Below, piece by piece: positions 54,698 through 63,970 of a DNA stretch of 64,000 nt. Positions within the stretch are counted from its first letter, which is position 1. Each line of letters starts with the position of its first letter. The stretch comes from Niallia alba. GTDB taxonomy: Bacteria; Bacillota; Bacilli; Bacillales; Cytobacillaceae. A model generated the notes under the pieces. The model was not told where the DNA came from. It did not search any database and saw only the letters and a list, made by a program, of their open reading frames with translations. The stretch lies in the NCBI RefSeq assembly GCF_012933555.1, contig NZ_JABBPK010000001.1, positions 4,380,001 through 4,444,000 of the forward strand, read 5' to 3'. Both the position numbers and the translations under genes were made by a program.

Positions 54698-56404
54698 ATG
54701 CAAGTTGATACACTCGTTTTAAACGGAACAGTATTCAATAGTTATTTTAAACAATTTAGAAAAGAAAATATTGCCATCAAGGATGGTAAGTTCTTTTATA
54801 TCGGAAAAAAGGGGCAAGAATTTTTCCAAGCAAGGGAGATTGTTGATGCTGCTGAAAAATACATTGTACCAGGCTTAATTGATATTCATCTGCATATCGA
54901 AAGTACAATGGTAACACCTGCAACATTTTCCTACGGATTAATAAAAAATGGGGTAACAACGATCATTCCGGAACCCCATGAAATGGCCAATGTATTTGGA
55001 ATTTCTGGTGTGAAAGAAATGATAAAAGCAAGCAAAAATGAAGTGGTCGATATGTTTTACGGTATCCCAAGCTCTGTTCCTGCTACTTCAATGGAAACTA
55101 CAGGTGGTTCCATTGATATAGAAGATATGGAAGAGTTGTTGCAGACAGAAACTATCAAATGTTTAGGCGAAATTATGAATTACTATGATGTTCTTACAAA
55201 GCCTGATTGCAAAACCAATCAAATTCTAGATTTTGTTCGCGAAAACTATCCTGAACTAATCATTGAAGGTCATGTTCCTAAATTGTTAGATGTGGAATTA
55301 CAAGGCCTAGCATTCGCTGGCGTTGGTTCTGACCATACTCACCAAACAGTTGAGGGCATGAAGGAAAGAATTGGAATTGGGATGTTTTTAGAAATTCAAG
55401 AGAAATCGATGACACCAGAAGTAATCGAGTATCTCATCGAAAATCCAGTAAAAGAACATTTCTGCTTTGTTACGGATGATGTTATGGCTGATTCCTTTCA
55501 AAAAAGGGGTCATTTAAATGTATTACTGAAGAAAGCTATTTCGATGGGACTGTCTATTGAGGATGCCATTTATGCTTGCACCTATACTCCTGCTCAACGA
55601 ATGAGAATGTATGATAGAGGGGTCATTGCACCAAGTAAAATCGCTGATTTTGTGGTAGTCAGTAATATAGCGGACTTTTCCATTGATGCTGTGTATAAAG
55701 ATGGCGAAAAGGTGTTTGATAAAAAACTACCATATGTGCAGAGCGCCCGTTCTAAACAATTTCCTGCCTCTTTCTATGAAAGTGTAAAACTCTCACCACT
55801 TCATGAAGAAGATTTTGAAGTGCGTATAGACACAGATAAGAATAGTGTAACCGTTCGTACCATTCATGTGCAAAATGGCTCTACTTTTACAGAAGAAAGA
55901 CAAGATACACTGGCTGTGAAGGCGGGTAAATTGCAATGGATGGATAGCTCTTATTGTTTAGTGAAAACATTTGAACGTTACGGAAAAAATCAAAATAAAG
56001 CCCATGGCCTAATTGGTGGAGACATTCTAAAGAGAGGGGCTGTCGCAACCACCTATTCCCATGATAATCACAACTTATTAGTTGTAGGGAAAAATAAAGA
56101 AGACATGCAACTCGCTGCAAATGAAGTCATCAAAAACCAAGGCGGTATATGCTGTGTGCATAATGGAGAGATCCTTTCCATGGTGTCACTACCAGTTGGA
56201 GGCATTCTTTCTGAAGAACCTTTAGCAGTCATTGCTTCTCAAGTAGAAAAGTTAACAGATGCTTTAAAGTCATTAGGGTATGAACATTACAACGTAATCA
56301 TGTCTTTAAGTACCCTTTCCTTGCCTGTAAGTCCCGCCCTAAAGATAACAGACTATGGGTTGATTGCAGTGAACGAAGGCAAAGTCGTTTCATTCGAAGT
56401 TTGA
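54698..56404 (+). CDS. ade: Adenine deaminase
   Basis: 568 residues, close to the family's usual ~575. VPGLIDIHLHIESTMVTPAT carries the metal-binding His-X-His, and SSVPATSMETTGGSID, EIMNYYDVLTKPDCKTNQIL, VGSDHTHQTVEG and THSHDNHNLLVVG-type blocks match Ade/AdeC. It converts adenine to hypoxanthine and ammonia in the cytoplasm. As last gene of the operon it handles adenine freed by the nucleoside hydrolase. AAAGGAGGGGG precedes the ATG. Intact. Confidence 0.93.
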   Translation: MQVDTLVLNGTVFNSYFKQFRKENIAIKDGKFFYIGKKGQEFFQAREIVDAAEKYIVPGLIDIHLHIESTMVTPATFSYGLIKNGVTTIIPEPHEMANVFGISGVKEMIKASKNEVVDMFYGIPSSVPATSMETTGGSIDIEDMEELLQTETIKCLGEIMNYYDVLTKPDCKTNQILDFVRENYPELIIEGHVPKLLDVELQGLAFAGVGSDHTHQTVEGMKERIGIGMFLEIQEKSMTPEVIEYLIENPVKEHFCFVTDDVMADSFQKRGHLNVLLKKAISMGLSIEDAIYACTYTPAQRMRMYDRGVIAPSKIADFVVVSNIADFSIDAVYKDGEKVFDKKLPYVQSARSKQFPASFYESVKLSPLHEEDFEVRIDTDKNSVTVRTIHVQNGSTFTEERQDTLAVKAGKLQWMDSSYCLVKTFERYGKNQNKAHGLIGGDILKRGAVATTYSHDNHNLLVVGKNKEDMQLAANEVIKNQGGICCVHNGEILSMVSLPVGGILSEEPLAVIASQVEKLTDALKSLGYEHYNVIMSLSTLSLPVSPALKITDYGLIAVNEGKVVSFEV

Positions 56405-56478
56405 GAGAGATAAAAGGGCGTTCTTGTGATGAGAGTCAGTTGGATTTCGATTGAATTTTGATAGCTTAAAATTGATTG

Positions 56479-56515
56479 GGCTTCTAAAAAGACTTGTATA
56501 CAGCTTTTTAGAAGC
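56479..56515. terminator. Bidirectional terminator after ade
   Basis: GGCTTCTAAAAAG at 56479-56491 pairs with CTTTTTAGAAGCC at 56503-56515. It serves the purine operon and perhaps the minus-strand gene at 56571. Confidence 0.8.
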
Positions 56516-56570
56516 CACATTTTGCAATTAATAATATGGATACAATAGCACTAATCTCATGAAAATAAAT

Positions 56571-57044
56571 TTATACTTCTTGCGATTTTTTATCAAAAAA
56601 TAAATTTAGATCTGTTTTATCTGTATCTTCTGCTAAGGCATTATGTATACTATCCTGTAATAATTGCATCTTTTGTTTTTCAAAAAAAGGAACACTAATA
56701 ACATTGGTTGTCCCTGATTTTTCAATTGTAAGTATAGTTTGTATACCATTCCCAACAATCCCTACACCTATTAGGAGTATAATCAATCCAAAAATACTGG
56801 AACTTAAAGAACCTAATCCTATAAAAAATATAATTAGTCCTAAAAGAATGCGTTTAATATGATATTTTGATGATAAAATAGCCCCAGAAATATTTTTTAA
56901 AGGAATGCTTTGTTGGTCTTTACCTGCTGGAATAAATCCTAATATTGTGTTTGATAGATTTGTTTTCACAAACCTACTATCGACTTCTACTTTTCCCTTA
57001 ATCCAAAAGAATAATAAATTCATCGAAAATACTACTTCTCTCAT
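56571..57044 (-). CDS. Small membrane protein of unknown function
   Basis: 157 residues with a pair of membrane helices in the middle (RILLGLIIFFIGLGSLSSSI, then FGLIILLIGVGIVGNGI) and a soluble part on each side. The layout (short beta-rich start, two helices, then a basic tail domain) resembles PH-like membrane proteins of Bacilli, but I recognise no specific family. GAGGAGATGGGG precedes the ATG at 57044. It stands alone. Confidence 0.7.
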   Translation of the reverse strand: MREVVFSMNLLFFWIKGKVEVDSRFVKTNLSNTILGFIPAGKDQQSIPLKNISGAILSSKYHIKRILLGLIIFFIGLGSLSSSIFGLIILLIGVGIVGNGIQTILTIEKSGTTNVISVPFFEKQKMQLLQDSIHNALAEDTDKTDLNLFFDKKSQEV

Positions 57045-57209
57045 TTCCCCATCTCCTCTTATTAAATTTTTTCAACAATAGTACAATATTACCATAAAAT
57101 AAAATGAACGGTATACCTTTTATTGGAACAATAGTTAATTATACCTATATATTTCGACTCATTTCCTTTTTCTTAAGAGAAACCGTTTCTGCTATGAGGT
57201 GTAATGAAT

Positions 57210-57389
57210 GTGAGCACTAAAAAAAGTCTTTTTTTCGAAAGAAATGAAGAGCAAGCCTATTTAAAAATAAAAATAAGATTTGTTTGGAAAGGCGCCCGCT
57301 CGACTCCGATGGGAGCTGCGAGAAAATTCGAAATAGCCCCAGAAAGCATGGCAATCGTCTCGGAAATCCATTACAATATCCCATTTTAA
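57210..57389 (+). CDS. Doubtful 59-codon ORF
   Basis: A GTG at 57210 has GAGGTG at good spacing. The peptide (STKKSLFFERNEEQAYLKIK, then IRFVWKGARSTPMGAARKFE) has no known motif, and the second half coincides with a more GC-rich block. It may be a small gene or a remnant. Confidence 0.25.
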   Translation: MSTKKSLFFERNEEQAYLKIKIRFVWKGARSTPMGAARKFEIAPESMAIVSEIHYNIPF

Positions 57390-57526
57390 TACTATGCTAT
57401 TTTTAATCGTCAATTTATGCCGTATTTTAGTAGTCTCGAACCGTCCCTATGTTTCCCTCCAATAAATTGCTATAATGAAAGTAAAGTTAAATATTACTTA
57501 AATTAACATGTATTGGTGATGATTTT

Positions 57527-58162
57527 ATGAACAGAATACTATGGGCTACTTTTATTTTTATTGTATTATTTTTAGGATTAGCAATAATGAGTGCAATGGA
57601 AGTATTAAATCAACCAGCTATCAATGGGATTTTTTCGATTCTACTTTCTGTCTTTATTATGTTTCTTTTAGATAGCTTCTTACAACTTCTTTCTAATAGT
57701 GAAACAAGATGGAAAAAGAAACATTATAAAAACCTTTTAGAATGGGTTGATGATGGAGGAAATGGCGGCAGAAGACTAGAACAAAATCTCTTTAAAGACA
57801 TCAAGCCAAAATATAATCTTGTGGATAACCTTGAGCTTATAAAAGAGGCCTTTACTAAAATCGATAAGGAGAAAAGAGAGCTTTTACTAGCCTATTTTAG
57901 GGCACAAAGAAATACAGTCTCCCTTCCCGCCACAATTATGGCTATTTTTTCTACTCTATTCGCTGGAGTCCTTTTGTATTTCATTCAAAATCCGAGGATA
58001 TTCAGCATAGAAATTACAGTAAATGCTGAATTTGATTTCTTTGTACAACTATTCACATGGATTTTCTTTTTCATCATTGTGATGTATCACCTTGTAAAGA
58101 TGAATAAAAGAACATCCACCAAAAACGAACTATATATTGAAATATTAGAGAAAATAAAGTGA
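57527..58162 (+). CDS. Membrane protein of unknown function
   Basis: 211 residues with two N-terminal helices (ILWATFIFIVLFLGLAIMSA; GIFSILLSVFIMFLLDSFLQ), a ~75-residue hydrophilic middle, and two C-terminal helices (LPATIMAIFSTLFAGVLLYF; FVQLFTWIFFFIIVMYHLV). An extended -10 TGCTATAAT is at 57467-57475. The stop codon TGA belongs to the first bases of the adjacent repeat copy (58159-58313), so the repeat may have set the present end of the gene. No family recognised. Confidence 0.7.
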   Translation: MNRILWATFIFIVLFLGLAIMSAMEVLNQPAINGIFSILLSVFIMFLLDSFLQLLSNSETRWKKKHYKNLLEWVDDGGNGGRRLEQNLFKDIKPKYNLVDNLELIKEAFTKIDKEKRELLLAYFRAQRNTVSLPATIMAIFSTLFAGVLLYFIQNPRIFSIEITVNAEFDFFVQLFTWIFFFIIVMYHLVKMNKRTSTKNELYIEILEKIK

Positions 58163-58313
58163 AACTTCCATCAGTGGGGGTTTTCCTTCATCCCACTGAT
58201 GGTTAGTTGAACCAATCGGACCTTTACGGACAGTTGATCTCCCACCTATCTCCCTCTTATTCTCATGAGCTTGAGGAGGGAGTTTTACTGTCAAAGTGGG
58301 ATAAAGTAAAGAT
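58159..58313. repeat. Single copy of the 153 bp repeat
   Basis: It has the same order of blocks as the array at 42081-42990: GTGAAACTTCCATCAGTGGG, CCCACTGATGGTTAGTTGAA, CCAATCGGACCTTTACGGAC, CTCCCACCTA and AGTGGGATAAAG. It fills the whole gap between the stop of the gene at 57527 and the leader of the gene at 58339. Confidence 0.88.
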
Positions 58314-58338
58314 TATTCGTTGCAAGAGCGGGGGAAAT

Positions 58339-59205
58339 ATGGATACTATTACACATACCTTATTTGGAGTCGGAATCTATCAAAGTGTCAATAAAGAAAA
58401 AATGAATAAGAAACAAAAATATGCCCTTCTTATTACATCCATAGGTGCCAGTCAAATCCCTGATATTGATGTTATATCACAGCTTTGGGATACTACTGGT
58501 CAATATCAGATGTGGCATAGAGGAATTACGCACTCTATTTTTCTAGCTCCTCTATGGGCATTATTCTTTTACATTATCAATCGTTTGGTATTTAAAACAA
58601 AGGGAATTCAATCCTATTTCATTGCACTTCTTGCAGTATTTATCCACAATACTAGTGATGTGTTTAATGCATGGGGAACAGGTTATCTCGAACCATTTTC
58701 ATCTGTTCGATTAACTTTCGGTACGGTTCCTATCGTTGATTTAGTGATATGGTTCATCTTTTTATTAACATTTATCGGATCCAAGCTTTATCCTAAAGTA
58801 AAAACACATGTATTGTTCCGTATTGGCTGGGTGCTAATTGTGCTTCATATTGCTATTCAATCTATACAAGGCTCTATTTTATACAAAAATTATAAGACGG
58901 ATTATCAGGATCTTGCACTATCCGCCAGCTTTGTCCCTTGGCATTTTACCGTTATTGGCAAAAATGACAATACAATTGATATTATTAATGATTCGCTTCT
59001 AACAAAGGCTGATTTCGTGGAGCGAATTACTTCTAGCAATGAGGCAGATCTTAATCTGTTATTTGCAGAAAATCCTGCTGCAGCTACTCTTTATAAATGG
59101 TCACCCTTTGTTGTAGTTGTAGATGATAATAATAGAATTGGCATATATGATCCACGATTTTACCGCAATGGTGACTCCTTTTTAGGGGAATATTGGGATA
59201 AGTAG
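58339..59205 (+). CDS. YdjM/YfhO-like metal-dependent hydrolase, membrane protein (DUF457 type)
   Basis: 288 residues from the ATG at 58339, which has GCGGGGG before it; the longer frame starts inside the repeat. MDTITHTLFGVGIYQS, QIPDIDVISQLWDTTGQYQM, WHRGITHSIFLAPLWA and VFIHNTSDVFNAWGTGYLEP provide the conserved His/Asp positions of the LexA-binding inner-membrane hydrolase family. About five helices are followed by a C-terminal soluble domain. The function in Bacilli is unclear. Its 5' region lies just after a repeat copy. Confidence 0.85.
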   Translation: MDTITHTLFGVGIYQSVNKEKMNKKQKYALLITSIGASQIPDIDVISQLWDTTGQYQMWHRGITHSIFLAPLWALFFYIINRLVFKTKGIQSYFIALLAVFIHNTSDVFNAWGTGYLEPFSSVRLTFGTVPIVDLVIWFIFLLTFIGSKLYPKVKTHVLFRIGWVLIVLHIAIQSIQGSILYKNYKTDYQDLALSASFVPWHFTVIGKNDNTIDIINDSLLTKADFVERITSSNEADLNLLFAENPAAATLYKWSPFVVVVDDNNRIGIYDPRFYRNGDSFLGEYWDK

Positions 59206-59281
59206 CATGATACTATGTTTTTTATCTTTTTTCTTTCATGGAAACCATCGTATTTCTATTTAAATAAGAACAATAAAGCAA

Positions 59282-59325
59282 ACGTCCAACAGTGGGGATG
59301 ACTGCCCATTAAAAGTGGGATAAAA
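59282..59325. repeat. Deleted copy of the 153 bp repeat
   Basis: CCAACAGTGGGGATGACTG is followed by CCATTAAAAGTGGGATAAAA, again the two ends of the unit with the middle removed. Confidence 0.55.
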
Positions 59326-59369
59326 ATGGCCAATCAGTGAGATTACTACTTCCTCGCTGATTGGCCATT
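59325..59369 (+). terminator. Terminator-like hairpin
   Basis: AATGGCCAATCAGTGA at 59325-59340 and TCGCTGATTGGCCATT at 59354-59369 pair with one mismatch. It lies ~120 bases after the gene at 58339. Confidence 0.65.
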
Positions 59370-59472
59370 CTAGCAATCGAGCTTTATAAAAAGCCTTTAC
59401 GAAATAACTTCGTATTTTATAAGATTTATTCCAAAATTATTTTTTATTGTAAAATGAACAGCAATGTACCAT

Positions 59473-59612
59473 TCATTTCGTCACCCTAACAACGATTGTA
59501 TCCGTTTTTGCATTTTTCGTAGTTACAACCACACTTGTCGTACCAATCTTCTTCGCCAATAATAATCTTTCTTGGTTAATAGAGGCAACCGATTCATTTT
59601 TTGTAGATATTC
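59473..59612 (-). pseudogene. C-terminal remnant of a Big_2 (bacterial Ig-like) domain protein
   Basis: The frame reads STKNESVASINQERLLLAKK, then IGTTSVVVTTKNAKTDTIVV, RVTK and TGA at 59473. The pattern ESVASIN...GTTSVVVTT...TDTIVVRV is characteristic of Big_2 domains in surface proteins. Nothing coherent continues upstream, so only ~45 residues remain. Confidence 0.55.
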
Positions 59613-59726
59613 TATAGTAAAGATATTTAAATTTTCTTTTCGGCAATTAGTAAATCCGTTAAGGTCATTCAATGCTTCAAGTAGAACATGTAAGAAATTA
59701 CACATTCCTGATAAAACCTTATGGAA

Positions 59727-59766
59727 CACGTTTTATAGGGAGCTAAAAAACTCCCTATAAAACGTG
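59727..59766. repeat. Perfect inverted repeat, 16 bp arms
   Basis: CACGTTTTATAGGGAG at 59727-59742 and its exact complement at 59751-59766, separated by CTAAAAAA. It may be a terminator or the end of a lost mobile element. Confidence 0.7.
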
Positions 59767-59851
59767 ACTTATATCAGTAATTTATTTATCCAATTTAACA
59801 AATAATTTTTTATTACCTACAGTAACTCTGTTTACATTCTAGATGGAAATT

Positions 59852-60511
59852 CTAGATACTATGATCAATGGCAATTTCTTCCCCTTGCCATATTTTTTTA
59901 CTACTCCAGTCTGTATCCTTCTCTTTCCAAAAAGCAGCATTTTCAGAAATCCCCAATGGTAGAAATACTGCTAAACAAAGGTATAAACTTCCAATTCCAA
60001 TATAGGATTCAGCTAAAGCAGGTTGATGTCCACATACCCCAGGCAAGAGCCACCCTTTTTCATCAAACGTCCCAGCTGCACGAATTCCCTTTTCAACCAC
60101 AGCTGTTAAACCACATCTTACTTGAGCAGGCGTGACATTAGTAGGTAAGGAATCTTGCAGCGCTGCTTGAGCCAAAGCTTGAAATGCTCCAAATCGATAT
60201 GTACTGGAACGACCAATCACAGGATAAGTTCCATCCGGTCCAATCAATCTTTCTTGAATAGCGGCATAACGGATAAACCGGGGTACCATAATTAGCAACG
60301 CAACCATTGAGAGGGCAAAAATTTGAATGCTTTTTGGAATAAAGCGCTTTAAAATTTTCTCTAAGTGAGAATAAACATAAATGGCAACAATTGCCGGAAT
60401 TACTGTTCCAGAATAAGTCATTAAAACTGTCGGAATGCCAAGAAAATCAACAGTAGTTCCATTTTCCGTTACAAGTCCTACAAAGTTAGGCTCTAATAAA
60501 GAAATTTGCAC
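59852..60511 (-). pseudogene. Chimeric deletion product: PTS EIIC fragment fused to DUF2264 C-terminus
   Basis: The single 219-residue frame has two parts. The first ~77 residues (FLGIPTVLMTYSGTVIPAIV, YVYSHLEKILKRFIPKSIQI) are internal EIIC sequence of a sugar PTS. From about 60280 it becomes the C-terminal part of DUF2264 proteins (GTYPVIGRSSTYRFGAFQAL, VRCGLTAVVEKGIRAAGTFD, GWLLPGVCGHQPALAESYIG). The junction is in frame by chance. DUF2264 is thought to act on carbohydrates. Neither part is complete, so no function is expected. Confidence 0.82.
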
Positions 60512-61143
60512 GCTCTATCGGATTTGATGACTACTTTGACTTAAAAGATGCAGCGCCTTTTATTGAGAACCGATATCAAAATGATTTAAATTATATCTCT
60601 AATATCTTGTCTTCTATTGAAAAATCAGGGACAGAAAGCTACTTTGATGCCATCATAAAAGATATTGAAGCATACAAAAAGCAAATTGATTTAGAAGCTA
60701 TTGACAGACTAGCAAGGGATATCCTTCATTTCAAAAATGTTGCTTCATTTGGCTTATTATTCTCAGAATCAGCGGCCTTTGATCTACAATATAAATTAGC
60801 TTATAATGGGAAATTTATTGTAACCTTTCAAAGCGATATTAAACAAGAGGAATACATTGCAGAAGCAGAAGAGGATACGCTAATCATTATTTTTTCTAAT
60901 TCAGGAAACTTCTTAGAAAAACAGCAACTTCGGGCAGGAACACCTAAGAAAAATGTATTTAAAAACACAAAAGCAAAAATCGTCGTCATCTCCTCCAATC
61001 CAAAGGTAAATGACTACGATTTTGTTGCCGATTCCATTCTCTTCCCACATCAAACAGATATCCAAACCCACTCCTTTATCTATCAAATCGTAATGGACAT
61101 GCTCGTTTCAAGATTTCGATATTATAGAAGAAGGGAATCATAG
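60512..61143 (+). pseudogene. MurR/RpiR-type regulator, N-terminal DNA-binding part missing
   Basis: The open frame starts at the deletion junction (ARSIGFDDYFDLKDAAPFIE) and continues through NVASFGLLFSESAAFDLQYK, EEDTLIIIFSNSGNFLEKQQ and AKIVVISSNPKVNDYDFVAD, the SIS sugar-phosphate-binding domain. The ~60-residue helix-turn-helix is mostly gone. A TTG at 60607 could start a short SIS-only protein, but no good ribosome binding site supports it. It probably controlled the PTS whose fragment abuts it. Confidence 0.78.
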
Positions 61144-61286
61144 GAACGGTTCTTGTGAGGACAATTCATGGAGTTTTATTTGTTTAAACTAAAATTCCTA
61201 GAAAAAATAAAACGCCAAGAAAAAGTATTCATCCCTTTTTCTTGGCGTTTATAATTTAGAGAAATGTCCTCAGTAGAACCGTTCCC
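61144..61286. repeat. Long inverted repeat of the GAACGGTTCT family enclosing a terminator
   Basis: GGAACGGTTCTTGTGAGGAC at 61144-61163 faces GTCCTCAGTAGAACCGTTCC at about 61267-61286. The arms match except for two or three central bases. Inside lies a perfect terminator stem (61210-61250). Confidence 0.7.
61210..61250. terminator. Bidirectional terminator
   Basis: AAACGCCAAGAAAAAG at 61210-61225 and CTTTTTCTTGGCGTTT at 61235-61250 form a perfect 16 bp stem between convergent remnants. Confidence 0.85.
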
Positions 61287-62218
61287 CTGCTTTCCTCCAC
61301 TACAAAATCAAAGAGTATATACTCTTATTTCACTAAACTTTCCACAACGTCGTCAATGATTTGTGTGTTAGCGATTGGACCGGAGTATAGCCAGCTTGAG
61401 TCTGGGCTGTATTCGTAAATATTTCCGTTTTTCACGGCCGGAATATTGGACCATAAGGAATCTTTTAATACTTCTGCTCCTTCTCCATCACTGTTAATTA
61501 GGAAAAGATGATCTGCATCAAGTTGTGCTAATTTTTCTAATGAGATCGCTGACCAGTTACCTGTTGCTGTAGCAGAAATTTCTTTTACAACTTCTGGTAC
61601 TTTCAACCCTAAATCTCCATATAATACCGCACCGCTTGATACATTTTCTCCTACAATAAATAATTGATTGGATACAAGCCAGATTGCTGCTGCTGATTCA
61701 TCCTTAATGGATTCTTGAATTTTCCCTTTTGCTTCTTCTGCTTTTTTATCATAGTCAGCTAGTACTTTTTCTGCTTCCTCTTTTTTCCCTACTACATCCC
61801 CTATTGTTTGTAATCTAGTACGCCAGTCATTATTATTTTCTTTGGCAACTACATATGTTGGAGCAATCTTCGCATATTGATCATATTTCGCCCCTTCTAC
61901 TACTGAAGCTGAAGACATTAATACTAAATCAGGAGTAAAGCTAGATACTGCTTCGTATGGCAATGCAGAATCAATAGTTGGAACATCCTTTAAATATTCT
62001 TGAAGGTAATCTTGCACTCCTTTTCCTTCTTGAATGGACCATTGTGCAACTGGAGTAACTCCTAAGGCTACTAAGTCATCTTCTAGATAAGAACCAATAA
62101 CACTTTTAGGCTCTGCTGGAACTGTTACTTCATTTCCGATTGCATCTGTTACTGTACGATCCTTCGCTTTCGGAAGATCCGTTCTCTTTATTTCCATTAT
62201 CTTCCTTACTATTATTAT

Positions 62219-63830
62219 CCTGAGTCCGTGACGTAATTAATAATAAATGTGCCCACAAATCCTGATATAATAATGTTATCAGCTGATTTATGTTGATAAT
62301 TTTATTTCACCAGGCAGGTGTTGAAATTGGTTAAGTTTATTTTAGAAGATTCCGATGATACATTAACGACCCATTCGGGTCTAGGTTTAATAGGTTTGCT
62401 TTTATCAAAAACAAAATTTTACAAACGTTTTTCATCCTTAAAGGTCCCAGAAATCAAGTCGTCTCCGGCCATTCTTAATGGGGATGTTACCACTTCTTAT
62501 GTGGGTCTATTGTGCCAAGGTAAGAATGATTTCGACCATATCGAAGAATTTCGAGATGATCCCTTCTTTTATCGTGCATTGGATATTCAAGTGGTTCCAT
62601 CAAGTCCCACACTACGGCAACGACTCGATCAAATTGCCAAGGTGACTGGATGGAAATCCATTGTTCTGGAAGAATCGGCTAAACTAATACGGCAATTTGA
62701 TTCTCCTGTCACTCCAACAATTACTAGTGACAAAAAATCATACGTACCTCTGGATATTGATGTATCGCCATTTGATAACTCAAATACTAAGAAAGAAGGG
62801 GTTAGTCGCACATACAAAGGATGTGACGGGTATTCCCCTAACTTCTCCTATTTGGGTCAAGAAGGCTACGTTGTAAATGTGGAACTTCGGGAGGGAAGCA
62901 CACACGTTCAAAAGGATACTGAGAAATTTCTCGAGAAAAGTATTATATATTCTCGGATGATTACTGATCTATCGTTATTGGTCCGTATGGATGCAGGAAA
63001 CGATAGTGTCGAAAACCTAAAAGTTTGTGTGAATGAAAAGGCCGATTTCATAATTAAACGAAATCCTCGCCGTGAAAAGCCTGAAAACTGGCTCATGGTA
63101 GCTGAACAATTCGGTAAATGCGTTCAGGAGCGAGAAGGAAAACGTGTATTCTATGGTGCTTTAGAAACAACTCCAAAGGGAATGAAAAAAGCCATTCGCC
63201 AAGTCTATAAAGTAACAGAAAGAACGATTGATAAAAACGGCCAAATCCTCTTAATCCCAGATGTTGAGTTTGAGAGCTATTGGACTACCCTACCTAATGA
63301 AACAGAGGAAATAATTAGCCTTTATCACGAACATGCCACTTGTGAACAATTCCACAGTGAATTAAAAACGGATTTAGACCTAGAACGTTTCCCTTCTGGG
63401 AAATTTGCCACCAATGAATTAATCTTACATCTTGGATGTTTAACCTACAATCTCCTTCGGATTATTGGCCAAGAAAGCCTGAAATCAGGGGATGCGCCGC
63501 TTAAAAGAAAGGTCTTCCGTCGCCGAGTAAAAACGGTTATCCAGAATTTGATTACATTAGCTGCAAAATTGGTAAAGCATTCCCGAAGAATTTACTTAAA
63601 GTTTGGAAATCATAGTCCTTGGTTTCCTACTTTTAAACGACTGTATCTTTCATTTACAACATAAGCCTAGGAAACTGAATAGGTAATAAGACCTGAAAAA
63701 AATTATAGGTAAGCAGGTTTTATTTAGTGTACACAAAAAACAATCAATCCAACTTAAATTAGTACGAATGGCAAGAAAATAAGGAATTCCTAAAATTATC
63801 GGAAGAATTATTTTTTATCACGGATTCAGG
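62219..63830. mobile_element. IS1380-family insertion sequence
   Basis: 1612 bp. The ends are inverted repeats starting CCTGAGTCCGTGA (left) and CCTGAATCCGTGA (right, reverse complement). The target duplication ATTAT is at 62214-62218 and 63831-63835. One transposase gene fills it. Confidence 0.88.
62318..63664 (+). CDS. IS1380-family transposase
   Basis: 448 residues. THSGLGLIGLLLSKTKFYKR, PSSPTLRQRLDQIA, VPLDIDVSPFDNSNTKKEGV (first catalytic D), LLVRMDAGNDSVENLKVC (second D) and HEHATCEQFHSELKTDLDLE (catalytic E region) match IS1380 DDE transposases. The start is a TTG, either at 62318 or nine bases later at better spacing from AGGCAGG. The frame is open, so it may be active. Confidence 0.92.
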   Translation: MLKLVKFILEDSDDTLTTHSGLGLIGLLLSKTKFYKRFSSLKVPEIKSSPAILNGDVTTSYVGLLCQGKNDFDHIEEFRDDPFFYRALDIQVVPSSPTLRQRLDQIAKVTGWKSIVLEESAKLIRQFDSPVTPTITSDKKSYVPLDIDVSPFDNSNTKKEGVSRTYKGCDGYSPNFSYLGQEGYVVNVELREGSTHVQKDTEKFLEKSIIYSRMITDLSLLVRMDAGNDSVENLKVCVNEKADFIIKRNPRREKPENWLMVAEQFGKCVQEREGKRVFYGALETTPKGMKKAIRQVYKVTERTIDKNGQILLIPDVEFESYWTTLPNETEEIISLYHEHATCEQFHSELKTDLDLERFPSGKFATNELILHLGCLTYNLLRIIGQESLKSGDAPLKRKVFRRRVKTVIQNLITLAAKLVKHSRRIYLKFGNHSPWFPTFKRLYLSFTT

Positions 63831-63940
63831 ATTATTTCCACATGCTGCTAACACTGTGAAGACAAGTAATAAGCATGTAAATAATACAAACTTCACTTTA
63901 CGGTTGTTCATTATGTATCCTCCTAATATGATATAACTAG

Positions 63941-63970
63941 ATTATAAATGATAACGATTATCACTTTCAA
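63941..63970 (-). promoter_or_regulatory. Fur-type box within the promoter of the siderophore-binding lipoprotein
   Basis: On the minus strand -35 TTGAAA (63965-63970) and -10 TATAAT (63941-63946) are 18 bases apart. Between them TGATAACGATTATCA (63949-63963) matches the 7-1-7 Fur pattern TGATAAT-N-ATTATCA with one mismatch. Iron-dependent repression is expected. Confidence 0.8.

Larger units (their letters stand above)
61325..63911 (-). pseudogene. Siderophore-binding lipoprotein of an iron ABC importer, disrupted by IS1380
   Basis: The 5' part (63831-63911) has AGGAGG, an ATG and a lipoprotein signal ending LAAC (FVLFTCLLLVFTVLAACGNN). The 3' part (61325-62218) carries the FhuD/FeuA-like binding protein (VTDAIGNEVTVPAEPKSVIG, SSFTPDLVLMSSAS, NWSAISLEKLAQLDADHLFL). 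The IS1380 element lies between with an ATTAT duplication. Even after removal of the IS the N-terminal frame (SKEDNGNKENGSSESEG) does not meet the frame of the mature domain; one base is missing near 62160-62180. So the gene is damaged twice. A Fur-type box controls it. Confidence 0.88.

Noticed and set aside
59486-59560. Cys-rich short peptide frame on the minus strand
   Set aside because: It looks attractive (DKCGCNYEKCKNGYNRC) but has no start codon or ribosome binding site, and the neighbouring frame reads as a Big_2 domain.
59572-59760. 62-codon plus-strand ORF
   Set aside because: Runs opposite to the Big_2 remnant and into a perfect palindrome; no start signal.
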